Positions 1 through 13,100 of a DNA stretch of 64,000 nucleotides are shown here, one piece after another. The DNA lies in the NCBI RefSeq assembly GCF_004340785.1, contig NZ_SLXS01000002.1, positions 434,001 through 498,000 on the forward strand. The letters run 5' to 3'. Numbering within the stretch: position 1 is the first letter of the stretch; every line of letters starts with the position of its first letter. A model generated the notes under the pieces. It worked only from the letters and a program-made list of their open reading frames with translations. It ran no database searches and was not told the origin of the DNA. Source of the stretch: Tumebacillus sp. BK434 (lineage in GTDB: Bacteria > Bacillota > Bacilli > Tumebacillales > Tumebacillaceae). Both the position numbers and the translations under genes were made by a program.

Positions 1-896
1 AGCTGGCCGCGCTGTACACGGCGTTTGTGGACGGGATCGGGTCGCCGCTCCCGGCGGTGGAAGCGCAGTATGCAGACTTTGCGGTCTGGCAGCGGTCTTA
101 TTTGCAGGGCAAGGTGCTGGAGGAGCAGTTGAGCTTCTGGCGGGAGTTCCTCGGCGGGCCGATTCCACAGCTGGGGCTGCCGTTCGACTACCCGCGTCCG
201 GAGCTGCCGGCACAGCGCGGGGCGATGCGGCGGTTTGCGCTGTCGGCAGAGTTGTCGCAAGCGGTGAAGCACCTGTGCGAGGCGGAAGGTGTGACGCTGT
301 TTATGGCGCTGTTGGCGGCGTTTGATGTGCTGTTGTACCGCTTGACGGAGCAGACCGATCTGTTGGTCGGCACGCCGGTGGCGGGACGGACGCAGTCGGC
401 GGTGGAAGGGATGATCGGATTCTTTGTTAACACGCTGGTGCTGCGCAGCGACTTGTCGGGCAACCCGACGTTCCGGGAACTGCTGGGCCGGGTGCGCGAG
501 ATGAGCTTGCAGGCGTTTGCTCATCAGGAGGTGCCGTTTGAAAAATTGGTCGAGCGGCTGCAGCCGGAGCGGTCGGCCAGCCAATCGCCGTTTTTCTCGG
601 TGATGTTCGTGCTGCAAAACGTGTCGGCCGATGTGTTGCAACTGCCCGGCGTGGAGGTCGCTCCGGAAGTGTCGCATCATGGCGGGGCGAAGTATGACCT
701 GACCTTGTCGTTTTTAGATGGCGGGGACGTGCTGTACGGGCAGATGGAGTACAGTACGGAACTGTTTGCGGAAGGGACGGTGGGGTGGATGATCGACCAG
801 CTCGTCGCTTTGCTGGAAGGGATTGTGGCTGCTCCGGATACGCGGATTGCGGCGTTGGAGATGCAAGAAAGTTCTTTGGATGAGTTGTTTTTGTAG
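1..896 (+). CDS. NRPS, C-terminal condensation domain (5' end outside window)
   Basis: The reading frame is open from base 3 to the TAG at 894-896, so this is the 3' end of a larger gene cut by the window edge. The roughly 297 residues visible are the second half of a condensation domain: the QYADFAVWQ segment, the AGR and IGFFVNTLVLR core motifs, and HQEVPFEKLVE near the end. The protein stops about 40 residues after the last condensation motif, where an adenylation domain would normally begin, so the enzyme ends in a C domain without its own A-T or TE. It is convergent with the large minus-strand NRPS operon and separated from it by a shared terminator. It may belong to a second assembly line or hand its product to a protein encoded elsewhere. 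Domain identity is sure; role in the product is unknown. Confidence 0.9.
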   Translation, partial: LAALYTAFVDGIGSPLPAVEAQYADFAVWQRSYLQGKVLEEQLSFWREFLGGPIPQLGLPFDYPRPELPAQRGAMRRFALSAELSQAVKHLCEAEGVTLFMALLAAFDVLLYRLTEQTDLLVGTPVAGRTQSAVEGMIGFFVNTLVLRSDLSGNPTFRELLGRVREMSLQAFAHQEVPFEKLVERLQPERSASQSPFFSVMFVLQNVSADVLQLPGVEVAPEVSHHGGAKYDLTLSFLDGGDVLYGQMEYSTELFAEGTVGWMIDQLVALLEGIVAAPDTRIAALEMQESSLDELFL

Positions 897-916
897 GGGG
901 ATGGGTGGTCGGGTCT

Positions 917-1025
917 GGGCGGGAGATGCTCCGGGTTCACGGTGAAATCTGAACCCTTGATTGAGTAAAACCGTTATAGAGGAAGGGTATAAGATTTCAA
1001 TTTCACCACTCCGCATCTCCCGCCC
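917..1025. repeat. 109-bp imperfect palindrome between convergent NRPS genes
   Basis: A 13-bp arm GGGCGGGAGATGC at 917-929 is matched exactly by its reverse complement at 1013-1025. Inside it, GGTGAAAT at 941-948 is matched by ATTTCACC at 1000-1007. Between the inner arms the sequence is AT-richer and shows no ORF. It could be a structured 3' UTR or the remnant of a small terminal-inverted-repeat element. No target duplication was recognised. Confidence 0.5.
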
Positions 1026-1082
1026 TCCCCCGAGGGGCTCTGGTGTTTGGTGGAGGTTTTTGAAAGAGTGAAGAACAGAGAA

Positions 1083-1125
1083 AAGACCTTGGAATGGTGG
1101 TTTTTCCATTCCAAGGTCTTTTTTT
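1083..1125. terminator. Bidirectional rho-independent terminator
   Basis: A perfect 15-bp stem (AAGACCTTGGAATGG at 1083-1097 with its complement at 1106-1120) encloses an 8-base loop. It is followed by T5 on the plus strand and by TTTT on the minus strand. It lies between two convergent NRPS genes. The T-run overlaps the TAA stop (1124-1126) of the minus-strand gene. Confidence 0.93.
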
Positions 1126-4100
1126 AGCGGGGGAGGTGTTGTTTGAGGTGGTTGGTGAGGAGTTTGACGTTCGGTTGTTTCATGATCGTTTCGTGGTCGC
1201 CGGGGACCGGGATCACGTTGATGTTCGCGGAGCAGGCGCCCCAGCCGAGCGTCTGGTCTGTGATGTCGGTGGGCTGCTCTTCGGCGAGGAAGAGCGTGAC
1301 CGTGCCCGGGTATGTCGCGGGCGTGTAACGGTCGTGCGCGTCTTTGATCGCACGATAGACTTTGAGGAGACGTTTGAACTGAAGCAGTTCCACGTCTGGC
1401 GGCAGCAAGTCCATCGCTTGGGCCGCCTCGAAGATGCGGCGGTGGACTTCCTCGGTGTCGAGGTGGATCAGCTCGTCGATCTCCGGCGGGAGGGTGAAGC
1501 CTTTGCCCCGCGCCGTCTTGCGGACGAACCAGATCGCGAATGTCTTCTCATCGGTGTAGTCGCCGTGCTCGGCGATCTTCGGCACGTAGGTGTCGAAGAG
1601 CGAGAGCAGTTCGACTTTTTCGCCGCTGGCGATCAGCTGCTGGGCCATCTCAAAGGCGATGACGCCGCCGAAGCAGTAGCCGCCGATGTAGTAGGGGCCG
1701 GCCGGCTGGACGGTGCGCATCTCGGCGATGTAGGCAGCAGCCGCTTCTTCGATCTGCGCGTGGGCGTCGCGGTCGTCTTGCAGACCTTGCGCCTGGAAGG
1801 CGTAGAAGGGCTGCTCGGCGTCCATGGTCTGGGCGAGGTCGACGTAGTCGAGCACGCCGCCGGTGCCTTCGTGGACGACGAAGAACGGGGTGCGCGAGCC
1901 GGTCGTCTTGAAGCCGATCAAGGGCGAGACGTGGTCGGACGCCTGATCCTGGCGCACGAGCTCGGCCAGATGTTCGATCGTGCCGCCTTGGAAGAGCGCG
2001 GCGAGCGGCAGGTCGTCTTTGAATTGATTCTGCAGCTGCGACATCAGGCGCACGGCGAGCAGAGAGTGTCCGCCGAGCGAGAAGAAGTTGTCGCGGATGC
2101 CGATCGGCGAGACGCCGAGCACTTCTTCCCAGACGGCCGCCATGCGCGCTTCCAGCTCGTCGCGCGGCGCGACGTAATCGTCCGCGCGGGCGAAATGGTC
2201 GCTGCTCGGCGCGGGCAGGGCGCGGCGGTCGACTTTGCCGTTCGGTGTGAGCGGCATCTTGTCGAGCACGAGGAAGAAGGACGGCACCATGTGCTCGGGC
2301 AGTTTGGCCTGCATGAAGTTGCGCACATCGGCGATGTCGATCTCGACGCCCTGCGGGCCAACGAGGTAGGCGGCGAGGCGCTTGTCGCCCGGCGTGACTT
2401 CGTGGGCGATGACGATCGATTCGCGCACGTCCGGGTACTGGCCGACCACCGTTTCGATCTCGCCGAGCTCGACGCGCATACCGCGGATCTTGATCTGGTT
2501 GTCCTGACGCCCGACGAATTTGATCGTGCCGTCGGGGCGGAAGTAGCCGCGGTCGCCCGTCTTGTACATCCGCTCGCCCGGCACGAACGGGTCGGGCAGG
2601 AAGGCTTCGGCGGTGCGCTCCGGGTTGTTGTGGTAGTTGCGGGCGAGGCCGACCCCGGTCAGATAGAGGTCGCCGTAGACGCCGATCGGCACAGGCTGCA
2701 GGCTGCTGTCCAGCACGTAGACGCCGTTGTTGTCGATCGGGCGGCCGACCGAGACGAATCCTTCATCGGTCGCATCGGCCGCGGTGCAGGTCTGCACGGT
2801 GGAGTCGATCGACACTTCGGTCGCGCCCCACGTGTTGTGCAAGCGGCAGCCGATGCGCTCTTGGAACAGGCGCACGAGCTCCGGACGCAAGCCTTCGCCG
2901 GAGGAGACGACGTTGCGCAGGCACTGGAGCTGCGCCCGGTCTTCCGGCGTGATCGTTTCGACGACCAGCGAGAGCATCGGCGGGACGAACTGGATCGCCG
3001 CCGCCTGGTACTTGATCGCGGCGTCGAGGATGGCGCGCGGGTCGCGGTGCAAGCCGGGCTCCATCAGGGCGATGCGCGCGCCGACCATCAGCGGCCAGTA
3101 GAACTCGACCGCCGAGTCGTCGAAGGTCAAGGTCGTTTTTTGCAGCACGGTCTCATCCGGCTGTAGTTGGTGATAGCGCTGCATCCAGCACATGCGGTTG
3201 ACCCAGCCGCGGTGCGTCGAAGCGACGCCTTTGGGCTTGCCGGTCGAACCGGAAGTGTAGTAGATGGAGACGAGATGCTCCGGCTGCAGGTCGAGCTCCG
3301 GCTTCGTCGCCGGGCACGCTGCGATCTCCGGCCACTGCGCATCGATGCAGAGGAACGTGGAGACGTCCTCCGGCATCTTGTCGCGCAGGTGCGCTTGGGT
3401 CAGCACGACCGGGGCGCTGGCTTCTTCGGCGAGCTGCGCGATGCGCGCGGTCGGCGCTTCCGTGTCGATCGGCATGAAGGCGCCGCCCGCTTTCAGGATG
3501 CCGATCAGCGCGATCACCAGCTCGTGGGAGCGCTCGATGCAGACGCCGACCGGGGTGTCCGGCCCGACGCCGTGCTGCAGCAGGTAGTGCGCAAGCTGGT
3601 TGGCGCGCGCTTCGAGCTCGGCGTAGGTCATCGTGTCGTCGCCATAGATGGCGGCGACGCGCTCCGGCGTGCGGGCGGCCTGCGCTTCGAACAGCTCGTG
3701 GAGCAAGGCGTCCTGCGGGAAGTCGACTGCGGTGTCGTTCCAGCCGAACAGCACCAGTTCGCGCTCGTCTGGCGGCAGAATCTCCGCTTTGGCGATCGAT
3801 TGCGCCGGGTCGGCCAACAGGGAGGCGAGCAGGACTTGGAAGTGCACCGCCATGCGCTCGATGGTCGCGGCGTTGTACAGGTCGGTGCTGTATTCGAAGA
3901 GCGCCTGCAGCCCGGTCTCCTGCTCGATCAGGGTCAGCTCGAGGTCGAATTTGGCCGTGCCGCGCTGCAGCTCGACATGCTCAAACGTCAGGTCGGAGGA
4001 GGCTGCGCGTTGCTGCGGCGCGTTTTGCAAGGTGAACATGACTTGGAACAGCGGGTGGCGGCTCAAGTCGCGCTCCACGTGCAGCTCGTCGATCAGATGC

Positions 4101-7100
4101 TCGAACGGCAGGTCCTGATGGGCGTACGCCCCCAGCGCCGTGTCGCGCACGCGGGCGACCAGTTCGGCGAAGCTCGGTGCGCCGCTCAGGTCGGTGCGCA
4201 GGGCCAGCGTGTTGACGAAGAAGCCGATCAGCCCTTCGACTTCCGCCCGGTGGCGGTTGGCGATCGGCGTGCCGAGGATCAGGTCGGTCTGCCCGCTGTA
4301 GCGGTGCAAGAGCGCGTTGAATGCGGCAAACATCGTCATGAACACGGTCGCGCCGTGCTGCTGGTTGAACGCGTGCAGCCGATCGCGCAGCTCTTGGCTT
4401 AGCTCGAAGCGATGCACCGCGCCGCGGAAGGACTGCACCGGCGGACGCTGGCGGTCGGTCGGCAGTTCCAAAGTCGGCAGCTCGCCGCTGAACTGGTTTT
4501 TCCAAAATTCGATCTGGGCGTCGAGCACAGCGCCCTGCAGATGCTCGCGCTGCCAGACGGCGTAGTCGGCGTACTGGATGGCGAGCTTCGGCAGCGGCGC
4601 AGGTTGCCCGTGCCGGAACGCATCGTAGAGCGCGAAGATCTCCTGGATGAACACGCCCATCGACCAGGCGTCGGTGACGATGTGGTGCATGGTGACGATC
4701 AGCATGTGCTGATCGGGCGCCAGTTTCAGCAGCGCGGTGCGCACGAGCAGATCGGTCGCCAGCTTGAATGGCCGGCCGGTTTCTTCGGCGATCAGGCGCT
4801 CCGTCTCCTGCTCCTGTGCGTCAGGGTCGAGAGCGGACAGATCGGTCACGGTCAGCGGCAGATCGACCTCTTCCTGAATCACCTGCTCGGCGACGCCGCC
4901 GGTGGTGATGAAGTTGGTGCGCAGGCTTTCGTGGCGTGCGGCGACCGCTTGGAACACGTCTTGGAGCAGAGCGGTGTCGAGCGGCCCGCTCAGGCGCACG
5001 ACCAGCGGAATGTGGTAGGCGCTGCTGCCTGCGTCGAGCTGGTCGAGGAACCACAGGCGCTGCTGAGCGAAAGACAGCGGCAGCCGGTCGCCGCGCGGTG
5101 CCGGGGCGATCGCAGCCAAGGCTGTGCCTGCCGACAGCTGGCGCGCTGCGTCGATGCGCGCTGCGAAGTCGCCGAGGACGGAGACTTCGAACAGGGCGCT
5201 GAGCGGCAGTTCGATCTGGAAGCTCTGGCGGACGCGGGAGATCATCTGCGTCGCGAGCAGCGAATGCCCGCCGAGCGCAAAGAAATTGTCATGCACGCCG
5301 ACCTGCTCTGCGCCGAGCAGCTCGGACCAGATCGCCGCCAAAAGTTGTTCGGTCGCCGTGCGCGGCGCGACATAAGCCGCTTCCTGTTCGGCCCGGCCGA
5401 TCTCCGGCAGCGGGAGCGCTTTTTTGTCGATCTTGCCGTTCGGGGTGAGCGGCAGGGCCTCGAGCACGACGAAGTGTGACGGCACCATGTACTCCGGCAG
5501 TTTCCGGCGCACGATCTGGCGCAAGTCGGCTGCCGACAGCGCTTCGCCTGTTGCCGGCGCGGGCACCACGTAGGCGACGACGCGCTGGTCGCCCGGCTGG
5601 TCTTCGCGCACGATGACGGTGGTCTCTTTGACGGACGGATGCTCGGTCAGCACCATCTCGATCTCGCCGAGCTCGATGCGGAAGCCGCGCACTTTGACCT
5701 GATGGTCGAGGCGCGAGATATAGTCGAGCGTGCCGTCCGGCAGCCAGCGCACGAGGTCACCGGTGCGGTAGAGGCGGGTGCCCGGCACAAACGGGTTCTC
5801 GATGAAGCGCTCGGCCGTCAGCTCCGGCTGATGCAAATAGCCGCGGGCAAGTCCGGCACCGCCGAGCAGCAGTTCGCCCGCCACGCCGCTTGGCACCGGC
5901 TGCAGGTGCTGGTTCAGCACGTAGGCCTGCGTGTCGTCGATCGGACGGCCGATCACCGGCGCGCCGGTCTGGCCCGGCTCCATCTTGGCGAACGTGGAGT
6001 AGACGGTGTCTTCGGTCGGGCCGTAGATGTTGTAGATGTTCTGCAAGGTCGGCACGTCGTGCAAACGCTGCACGACAGCCCGCTTCAGCGGCTCTCCGCA
6101 GAGCACGACGGTGGTCACGTTCGGCGGGATCGCCGCGGTGCGCGCCAGTTCCGCAATCGAGGAGGGCACGGTGTTGATCAGCGTGACCTCGCTCCTCGCA
6201 GGCAGCTGCGGCAGGTGCAGGGCGCTGTCGGCGAGGATCAGCTTGCCGCCGAATGCGAGCGGCACCCACAGCTCGAAGACAGACAGGTCGAAGCAGACCG
6301 AGGTCGAGAACAGCATGCCCGCATATTCTTCCGGCGCGAGCAGTTCTTTTGCCCAATGCACGAGCGTCGACACACTGCGGTGCTCGACGGCGACGCCTTT
6401 CGGGCGGCCGGTCGAGCCGGAGGTGTAGATCACGTAGGCGAGATGGTGCGGCTCGGTCGCGGTGACCGGGTTGGCCGTGCTCTCCGCTGCGATCTCCGCC
6501 TGCGCCGTTTCGTAGCAGACCGTCGCGCCGCCATGCCCTTGCAAGGTCTCGGCAAAACGGGACTGGGTCAGCAGCAAGGACGCTTTTGCATCTTCCAACG
6601 TGTACAGCGAGCGGTCGGTCGGATAGTTCGGGTCGAGCGGTACGTAGGCGCCGCCCGCTTTCAAGATCCCGAGCAGCGAGATGACCAGCTCAGCCGAGCG
6701 CTCCATGCACAGGCCGACCAAGGACTCGGTGCCGATGCCGCGCTTTTGCAGGTAGTGTGCCACCTGATTGGCGCGGGCGTTCAGCTCGGCGAAAGTCAGG
6801 CGGCGCTCGCCGTCGATCAGCGCGATGGCGTCCGGCGTGCGGGCGGTCTGCGCTGCGAGCAGCTCGGGGAGCGTCTGCTGCGGGTGCCCGATGCCGGTGT
6901 CGTTCCACGCGGTGAGCACTTGGTGCAGCTCGCTTTCGCTCATGAAGGACAGCTCGCCGATCGGCATCGCCGGATGGGCGAGGATGTTTTCCAGCAGGTT
7001 GTGGTAGTGCACCGCCAGACGGGCCACCGTCGCTTCATCGAACAGGTCGGTGTTGTACTCCAGCGCCGCCGCCATGCCGTCCCCATGCTCGGTGACGGTC

Positions 7101-10100
7101 AGCGACAGGTCGAACTTGGCCGCACCGCGCTGCAAGGGCAGCGGACGGAAGGTCAGACCTTGCGACACCGCTTCGGTGAGCGGCGCGTTTTGCAGCATGA
7201 ACACGACTTGGAACAGCGGGTGGCGGCTCAGGTCGCGCTCAAGCTGCAGCGACTCGACCAGCTTTTCGAACGGCAGGTCCTGGTTGGCGTACGCGCCGAG
7301 CGCAGTGCGGCGGACGCGGGCGACCAGCTCCGGGAACGTCGGGTTGCCGCTCAGGTCGGTGCGCAGGGCCAGCGTGTTGACGAAGAAGCCGATCAAGCTT
7401 TCGACTTCGCCGCGCTGGCGGTTGGCGATCGGCGTGCCGAGGATGACGTCCTCCTGATTCGAGTAGCGCGCGAGCAAGGTGTTGAAGGCGGCGAACAGGG
7501 TCATGAACAGCGTTGCGCCTTCCGCCTGCGAGAAGCTCAGCAGGCGCTGATGCAGCTCGCGCGGCAGCTCGAAGCGGTGCGTCGCACCTTGGAACGTCTG
7601 CACCGGCGGGCGCGGACGGTCGGTCGGCAGCTCCAGCACGGGCAGTTCGCCTGCGAATTCGCCTTGCCAAAACGCGATCTGGTCGGCGAGCACGTCCCCT
7701 TGCAGCCAGTTGCGCTGCCAGACGGCGTAATCGGCGTACTGCACGGGCAGCGGGGCGAGCGGTGAAGGCTTGCCGTCGGCAACGGCCGCGTAGACGGCCG
7801 TCAGTTCCCCGATCAGCACGCCCATCGACCAGACGTCCGACACGATGTGGTGCAAGGTCAAGACCAGCACATGATCGTCATCGGCCAGTTTGAGCAGCCC
7901 GGCGCGGATCAGCAGGTCGTCCGCCAAGGAGAACGGACGGCGCGTTTCCGCTTCGATCAGCCGCTCGGTCTCCGCGGCCTGCACGTCCTCCGCCAGACCG
8001 CTCAGATCGAAGACGAGGAGCGGGAGCAAGGCCGATTCGCGGATCACTTGCTGCGGCGTGCCTTCTGCGGTCAGGAAGTTGGTGCGCAGCGCTTCGTGGC
8101 GCTGCACGATCTCATGCAGGCTCTGTTCGAGCGCAGCGGTGTTCAGCGCGCCGCTCAATCGCACCGCCAGCGGAATGTGGTAGGCGTCGGTGCTGGCCTC
8201 CAGCTGGTCGAGGAACCACAGGCGCTGCTGCGAGAAGGACAAAGGCAGGTGCCCTTGGCGGTCGGCAGGGACGATCGCCGGAACGGAAGCGGTCTGTCCG
8301 CTGTGCTTGGCAGCCTCGATGCGGGCGGCGAAGAGGCGGACGGTGGACGCTTCGAAGATCGTCGCGAGCGGAAGTTCGACGCCGAGCTGGGCGCGGACGC
8401 GAGAGATCATCTGCGTTGCGAGCAGCGAGTGGCCGCCGCGGCTGAAGAAGTCGTCGTCAGCGCCGACTTGATCTGCGTTCAGCAGGTCGGCCCAGATCGC
8501 AGCGAGCTGCTCTTCTGTGGCGGTGCGCGGGGCGACATAGGCCGTCTCGCTGGCCGCTGTGCCGAGCTCCGGCTGAGGCAGCGCTTTGCGGTTGACTTTG
8601 CCGCTTGCGGTCAAAGGCAGCTCGGCGAGGAAGACGTAGGCGCTCGGCACCATCGCGGCGAGCAGGCGCTGTTCGAGGAACTTGCGCAGCTCGGTCGCCG
8701 TGACTTCTGCGCGGGTGACCGCGTAGGCGGCGAGATAGGTCTGACCATCGGCATCTTGCCAGTCGACGACCGCCGCGTGTTCGACCTGCGGATGGTGCAG
8801 CAGCGCCGCTTCGATCTCGGTGGTCTGGATGCGGACGCCGTGGATCTTCACTTCGTTGTCGAGGCGGCCGAGCACTTCCAGCGCGCCGTCCGGGCGGTAG
8901 CGGCCGCGGTCGCCCGTCAGGTAGACGAGGTCGGCCGCAACTGCGCGCGCCGGGTTGGGCAGGAAGCGCTTGTGCGTTTCTTCCGGCGCATTCAGGTAGC
9001 CTTTGGTGCAAAACGGCGTGCGGATGACGATCTCGCCCGGTTCACCGACGCCGGCCAGCGCACCCGATGCGGTCTGCACGAGCGCCTGCGTGTTCGGCAG
9101 CGGGAAACCGACCGGCTGAGTGCCGGCGAGCAGGCGGTCCGGTACGAGGTGGAACAGTTTGGCCATCGTCGTCTCAGTCGGGCCGTACAGGTTGACGACC
9201 TGCCCGCTCGGGAAGGCCTGACGCCAGCGGGCGACCAGCACGTCGTTCAGCTTCTCGCCGCAGAAGAAGGCGTAGCGCAAGGAAGGCAACGCGACATCCT
9301 GCGTCTTATAGGTCAGCCAGGACTGGGCGACCGATGGGACGGTCTGCAGGACGGTGATCCCCTCTTCCGCAAGCCACGACAGCACGGTGTCGGCGCCGAG
9401 GTCGTCGAGGACGCGGGGCAGGCAAAGCGTGGCGCCGGAGACGAGCGGCAGGAACACGTCGCGCAGGAACGGGTCGAAGGACAGATGGATCAGCTGCGCG
9501 GCGCGGTCATCGCGGGTCAGCGCAAACGTTTCGCGCTGCCAGCTCATGAAGTGGTTCAGGCCGCGATGCGTGCCGAGCACGCCTTTCGGAACGCCGGTCG
9601 AGCCGGACGTGTAGAACAGGTATGCCGGGTCGTCCGGGTCGATCTCCGGGAAGGGCAGCTCTTCCGCGTGGCTGGTAGATGGCGCATCGTTTGCCGCCAA
9701 TCCAGTCAAAACGTGCCCCGAGTGCGGATCGACCGCCAGCAGCGGATAGGCTGTCAGCGACGCATCCAGTTCCTCCACGCTGCGCTCGCTGATGTGCAGG
9801 AGCAGACGGGCGTTCGCTTCCTGCAGCAGGGTCTGCTGGCGCTGCAGGGGCTGGTTCTGGTCGACGTTGAGCAGGACGCCGCCGCTCTGCAGGACGGCGA
9901 ACAAGGCGGCGATCAGGCCGAAGGAGCGCTGGCCGTACAGGGCGACCGTGTCGCCTTTTTGCACGCCGGCCGCCAGCAGGGCGCGAGTCAGTTCGTCGCG
10001 GCGCGCGATCAGCTCCCCATAGCTCCACCGGCGCTCCCCTTGGGAGACGGCGGTGTGTGCCGGAGCTTCGGCGGCGCGTTCCGCCAGCATCGCTTGGATC

Positions 10101-13100
10101 GACAGGTGGGCAGGCGCGTCCAGCTCCATTTTTGCATCGGGCAAAAGGGAACGTGTCGCCGCCGTCACCAGCGAGTAGTCGCTGACCTTGGCCTCGGGCG
10201 CTGCTGCGATCTGCTCCAAGAGGCCGGTCAACTGCTCGAGGAACACGTGCATCCGCGCAGGCGAGAACAGGTCCTGACGATAGGACAGGCGCAGGTGCAG
10301 ATCGTCTGCCAGCTCGTCGAGGTACAACGTCATCATGAACTTGGACGGCGCTTCCATGCCTTCTTGCGGCTCTAAGGTCAGACCGGGCAGCGCGAGCGTC
10401 TGTTGCGGCGTGTTGTTCAGGTTGATCATCACGTCGAACAGCGGATTGCGCCCGGCGGTGCGGTCGGGCTGGACTTCTTCGACCAGCTTCTCGAACGGCA
10501 GGTGCTGGTGAGCAAACGCGCCGACGGTCGCCTCGCGCACCCGCGCCAACAGCTCGCGGAAGCTCGGGTTGCCGCTCAGGTCGGTGCGCAGGGCCAGCGT
10601 GTTCAGGAAGAAGCCGATCATCCCTTCCGTCTCCGAATGGCTGCGTCCGGCGATCGGCGTGCCGACGATGATGTCCTCCTGGCCGGACAAGCGGCTGAGG
10701 AGCAGGTTGAACGCCGCATTCAGCGTCATGAACAATGTCGCGGCTTCCTGCTGCGACAATCGCTTCAGCCGGTCGGTCAGCTCTGCAGGCAGCTGTGCCG
10801 ACACCGTGCCGCTTTCCAAGCCCGGCGCTGCGCCAAACGCTTTGTCGGACGGCAGGTCGAGCACCGGCAGGGGGCCTGCCATCGCTTGCTTCCAATAGGA
10901 CAGCTCGGTTTGCAGCACTTCGCCTTGCAGCCAGTCGCGCTGCCAGACGCAGAAGTCTTTGTATTGCAACACCGGCTCGGCGAGCGGAGATGCAGCGCCG
11001 GTGACGAACGCCGCGTACAGCTTGGAGAACTCGCCGATAAACACGCCGAGCGACCAGCCGTCGGCGATGATGTGGTGCAGCGTGATCTGCAAAAGATGCT
11101 CGGTCGCCGTCAGCTTCAAGAGCTGCACGCGCAGCAGGGAGTCTTGTTCCAGATCGAACGGGCGGGCGATCTCTGCGCGCACGAGCGGTGCGGCCGCCTG
11201 CTCTGCATCGGGGCGAGCTCTCAGATCGATCTGCTGCAGGGCAAACGCGGACTGCTCGCGGATCACCTGCTGCGGCACGCCATCGACGGCGATGAAGTTG
11301 GTGCGCAGGGTCTCGTGGCGCGCGAGGAGCGCGGCAAAGCTCTGCTCCAGCGCCGCCAGGTCGAGCGACCCGGTGAGGCGCAGCGAGCCTGCGATGTTGT
11401 ACGCGCCGCTGTTCGGCTCCAACTGCGCGAGGAACCACAAGCGCTGCTGGGCGTAGGAGAGCGGCACGTTCTGCACGTCTTTGGCCGGAAGCAGCGGCGG
11501 CAGTGCAACCGTGCCTGCGCCTTGCAACTCAGCGATCTTCTTTGCCAGCTTGGCGACGGTCGGCGCTTCGAACAGCACCGCCATCGGCAGGTCGAGCGTG
11601 AATGCGTCGCGGACGCGGGCGGTCAACTGGGCGGCCAGCAACGAGTGGCCGCCGAGCTCGAAGAAGTTGTCGTAGATGCCGACTTGCTCCGCGTTCAAGA
11701 GGTCGGCCCAGATCGCAGCTACTTTCGCTTCCGTCTCATCGCGCGGCGCGACATATTCTTTCGCCGCCGCACGCGGGTCGGGCGCAGGGAGGGCTTTGCG
11801 GTCGATCTTGCCGTTCGAGGTGAGCGGCATCGCGTCGAGCAGCACGAAGAAGGACGGCACGAGGTGCGCCGGCACTTTCGCTTCCAGCTGTTCGCGCAGG
11901 TCGGCCGCCGCGAGCGTTTGGCCGGACTGGGCGGTGAGGTAGGCGACGAGCACTTTGCCGCCGATCACGTCTTCGCGCGGGAGGACGACCGCTTCCTGCA
12001 CGCCCGGCAGCGCGCGCAGCGCCTCTTCCAGCTCGCCGATCTCAATGCGGATGCCGCGGATCTTCACCTGATGGTCGAGGCGGCCGAGGTATTCGACCGA
12101 TCCGTCCGGCAAAAAGCGCCCGACGTCGCCCGACTTGTACAGGCGTGCGCCGCTGCCCGGACGGAACGGGTGCGGGATGAATTTCTCGGCGGTCAGTTCC
12201 GGGCGGTTCAGGTAGCCGCGCGCCACGCCGATCCCGCCGATGTGAATCTCGCCGGAAGCGCCGAGCGGCACCGGCTGAAGCTGCTCATCGAGGATGTACA
12301 GTTCCACGTTGTCGATGGGACGCCCGATGTGCGGCTGCAAGAGGCCGGCCGTCAGCTGGGTCAGCGTGGCGCAGACGGTGCCTTCGGTCGGGCCGTATGC
12401 GTTGATGAACAGCCGCCCTTGTGCCCACAGTTTGACCAGCTCGGCGGAGCAGGCTTCCCCGGCGGAGACGATCGTCTTCAGCGCGGGGAACTCCGCTGCC
12501 GGCAGCAGCGCCAAGACGGACGGCGGCAAAGTGACGACGCTGATCTCGTGCTGCTGCATTAGCGAGATCAGGCCCGGTCCTGGCATCAACTCTTCCTGCG
12601 GGGCCATGTACAAGGTCGCGCCTGCCACCAGCGCGGTGAAGATCTCCGACACAGACGCGTCAAAGGAGAACGAGGCGAACTGCAGCAGGCGGGTCGCGCT
12701 GTCGATCTGGAACGCTTTGATCTGCGCATGGGTCAGGTTGGTCAGCCCGCGATGCTCCAGTTGCACGCCTTTCGGTTGCCCGGTCGAGCCGGAGGTGTAG
12801 ATGATGTAGGCGAGGTGCTGCGGCTCGGTGCAGAGCTCCGGGTTCGCGCCGCTTTCCGCCGCCAGCTCATCAGCCTGCGCGTCGAGGCAGAACAGCACCT
12901 CCGGCCGGAGAGAAAACTTGTCCTGCAGCGCTTCCTGCGTCAACAGCACCGGCACGCCCGAGTCTTCCAGCATAAACGCAAGGCGCTCCTGCGGGTAGTT
13001 GGGGTCCAACGGCACATACGCGCCGCCCGCCTTCAAGATCCCGAGCAGGCCGACCGCCATATCTGGCGAGCGGCGCACGGAGATCCCGACCCGCGTTTCC

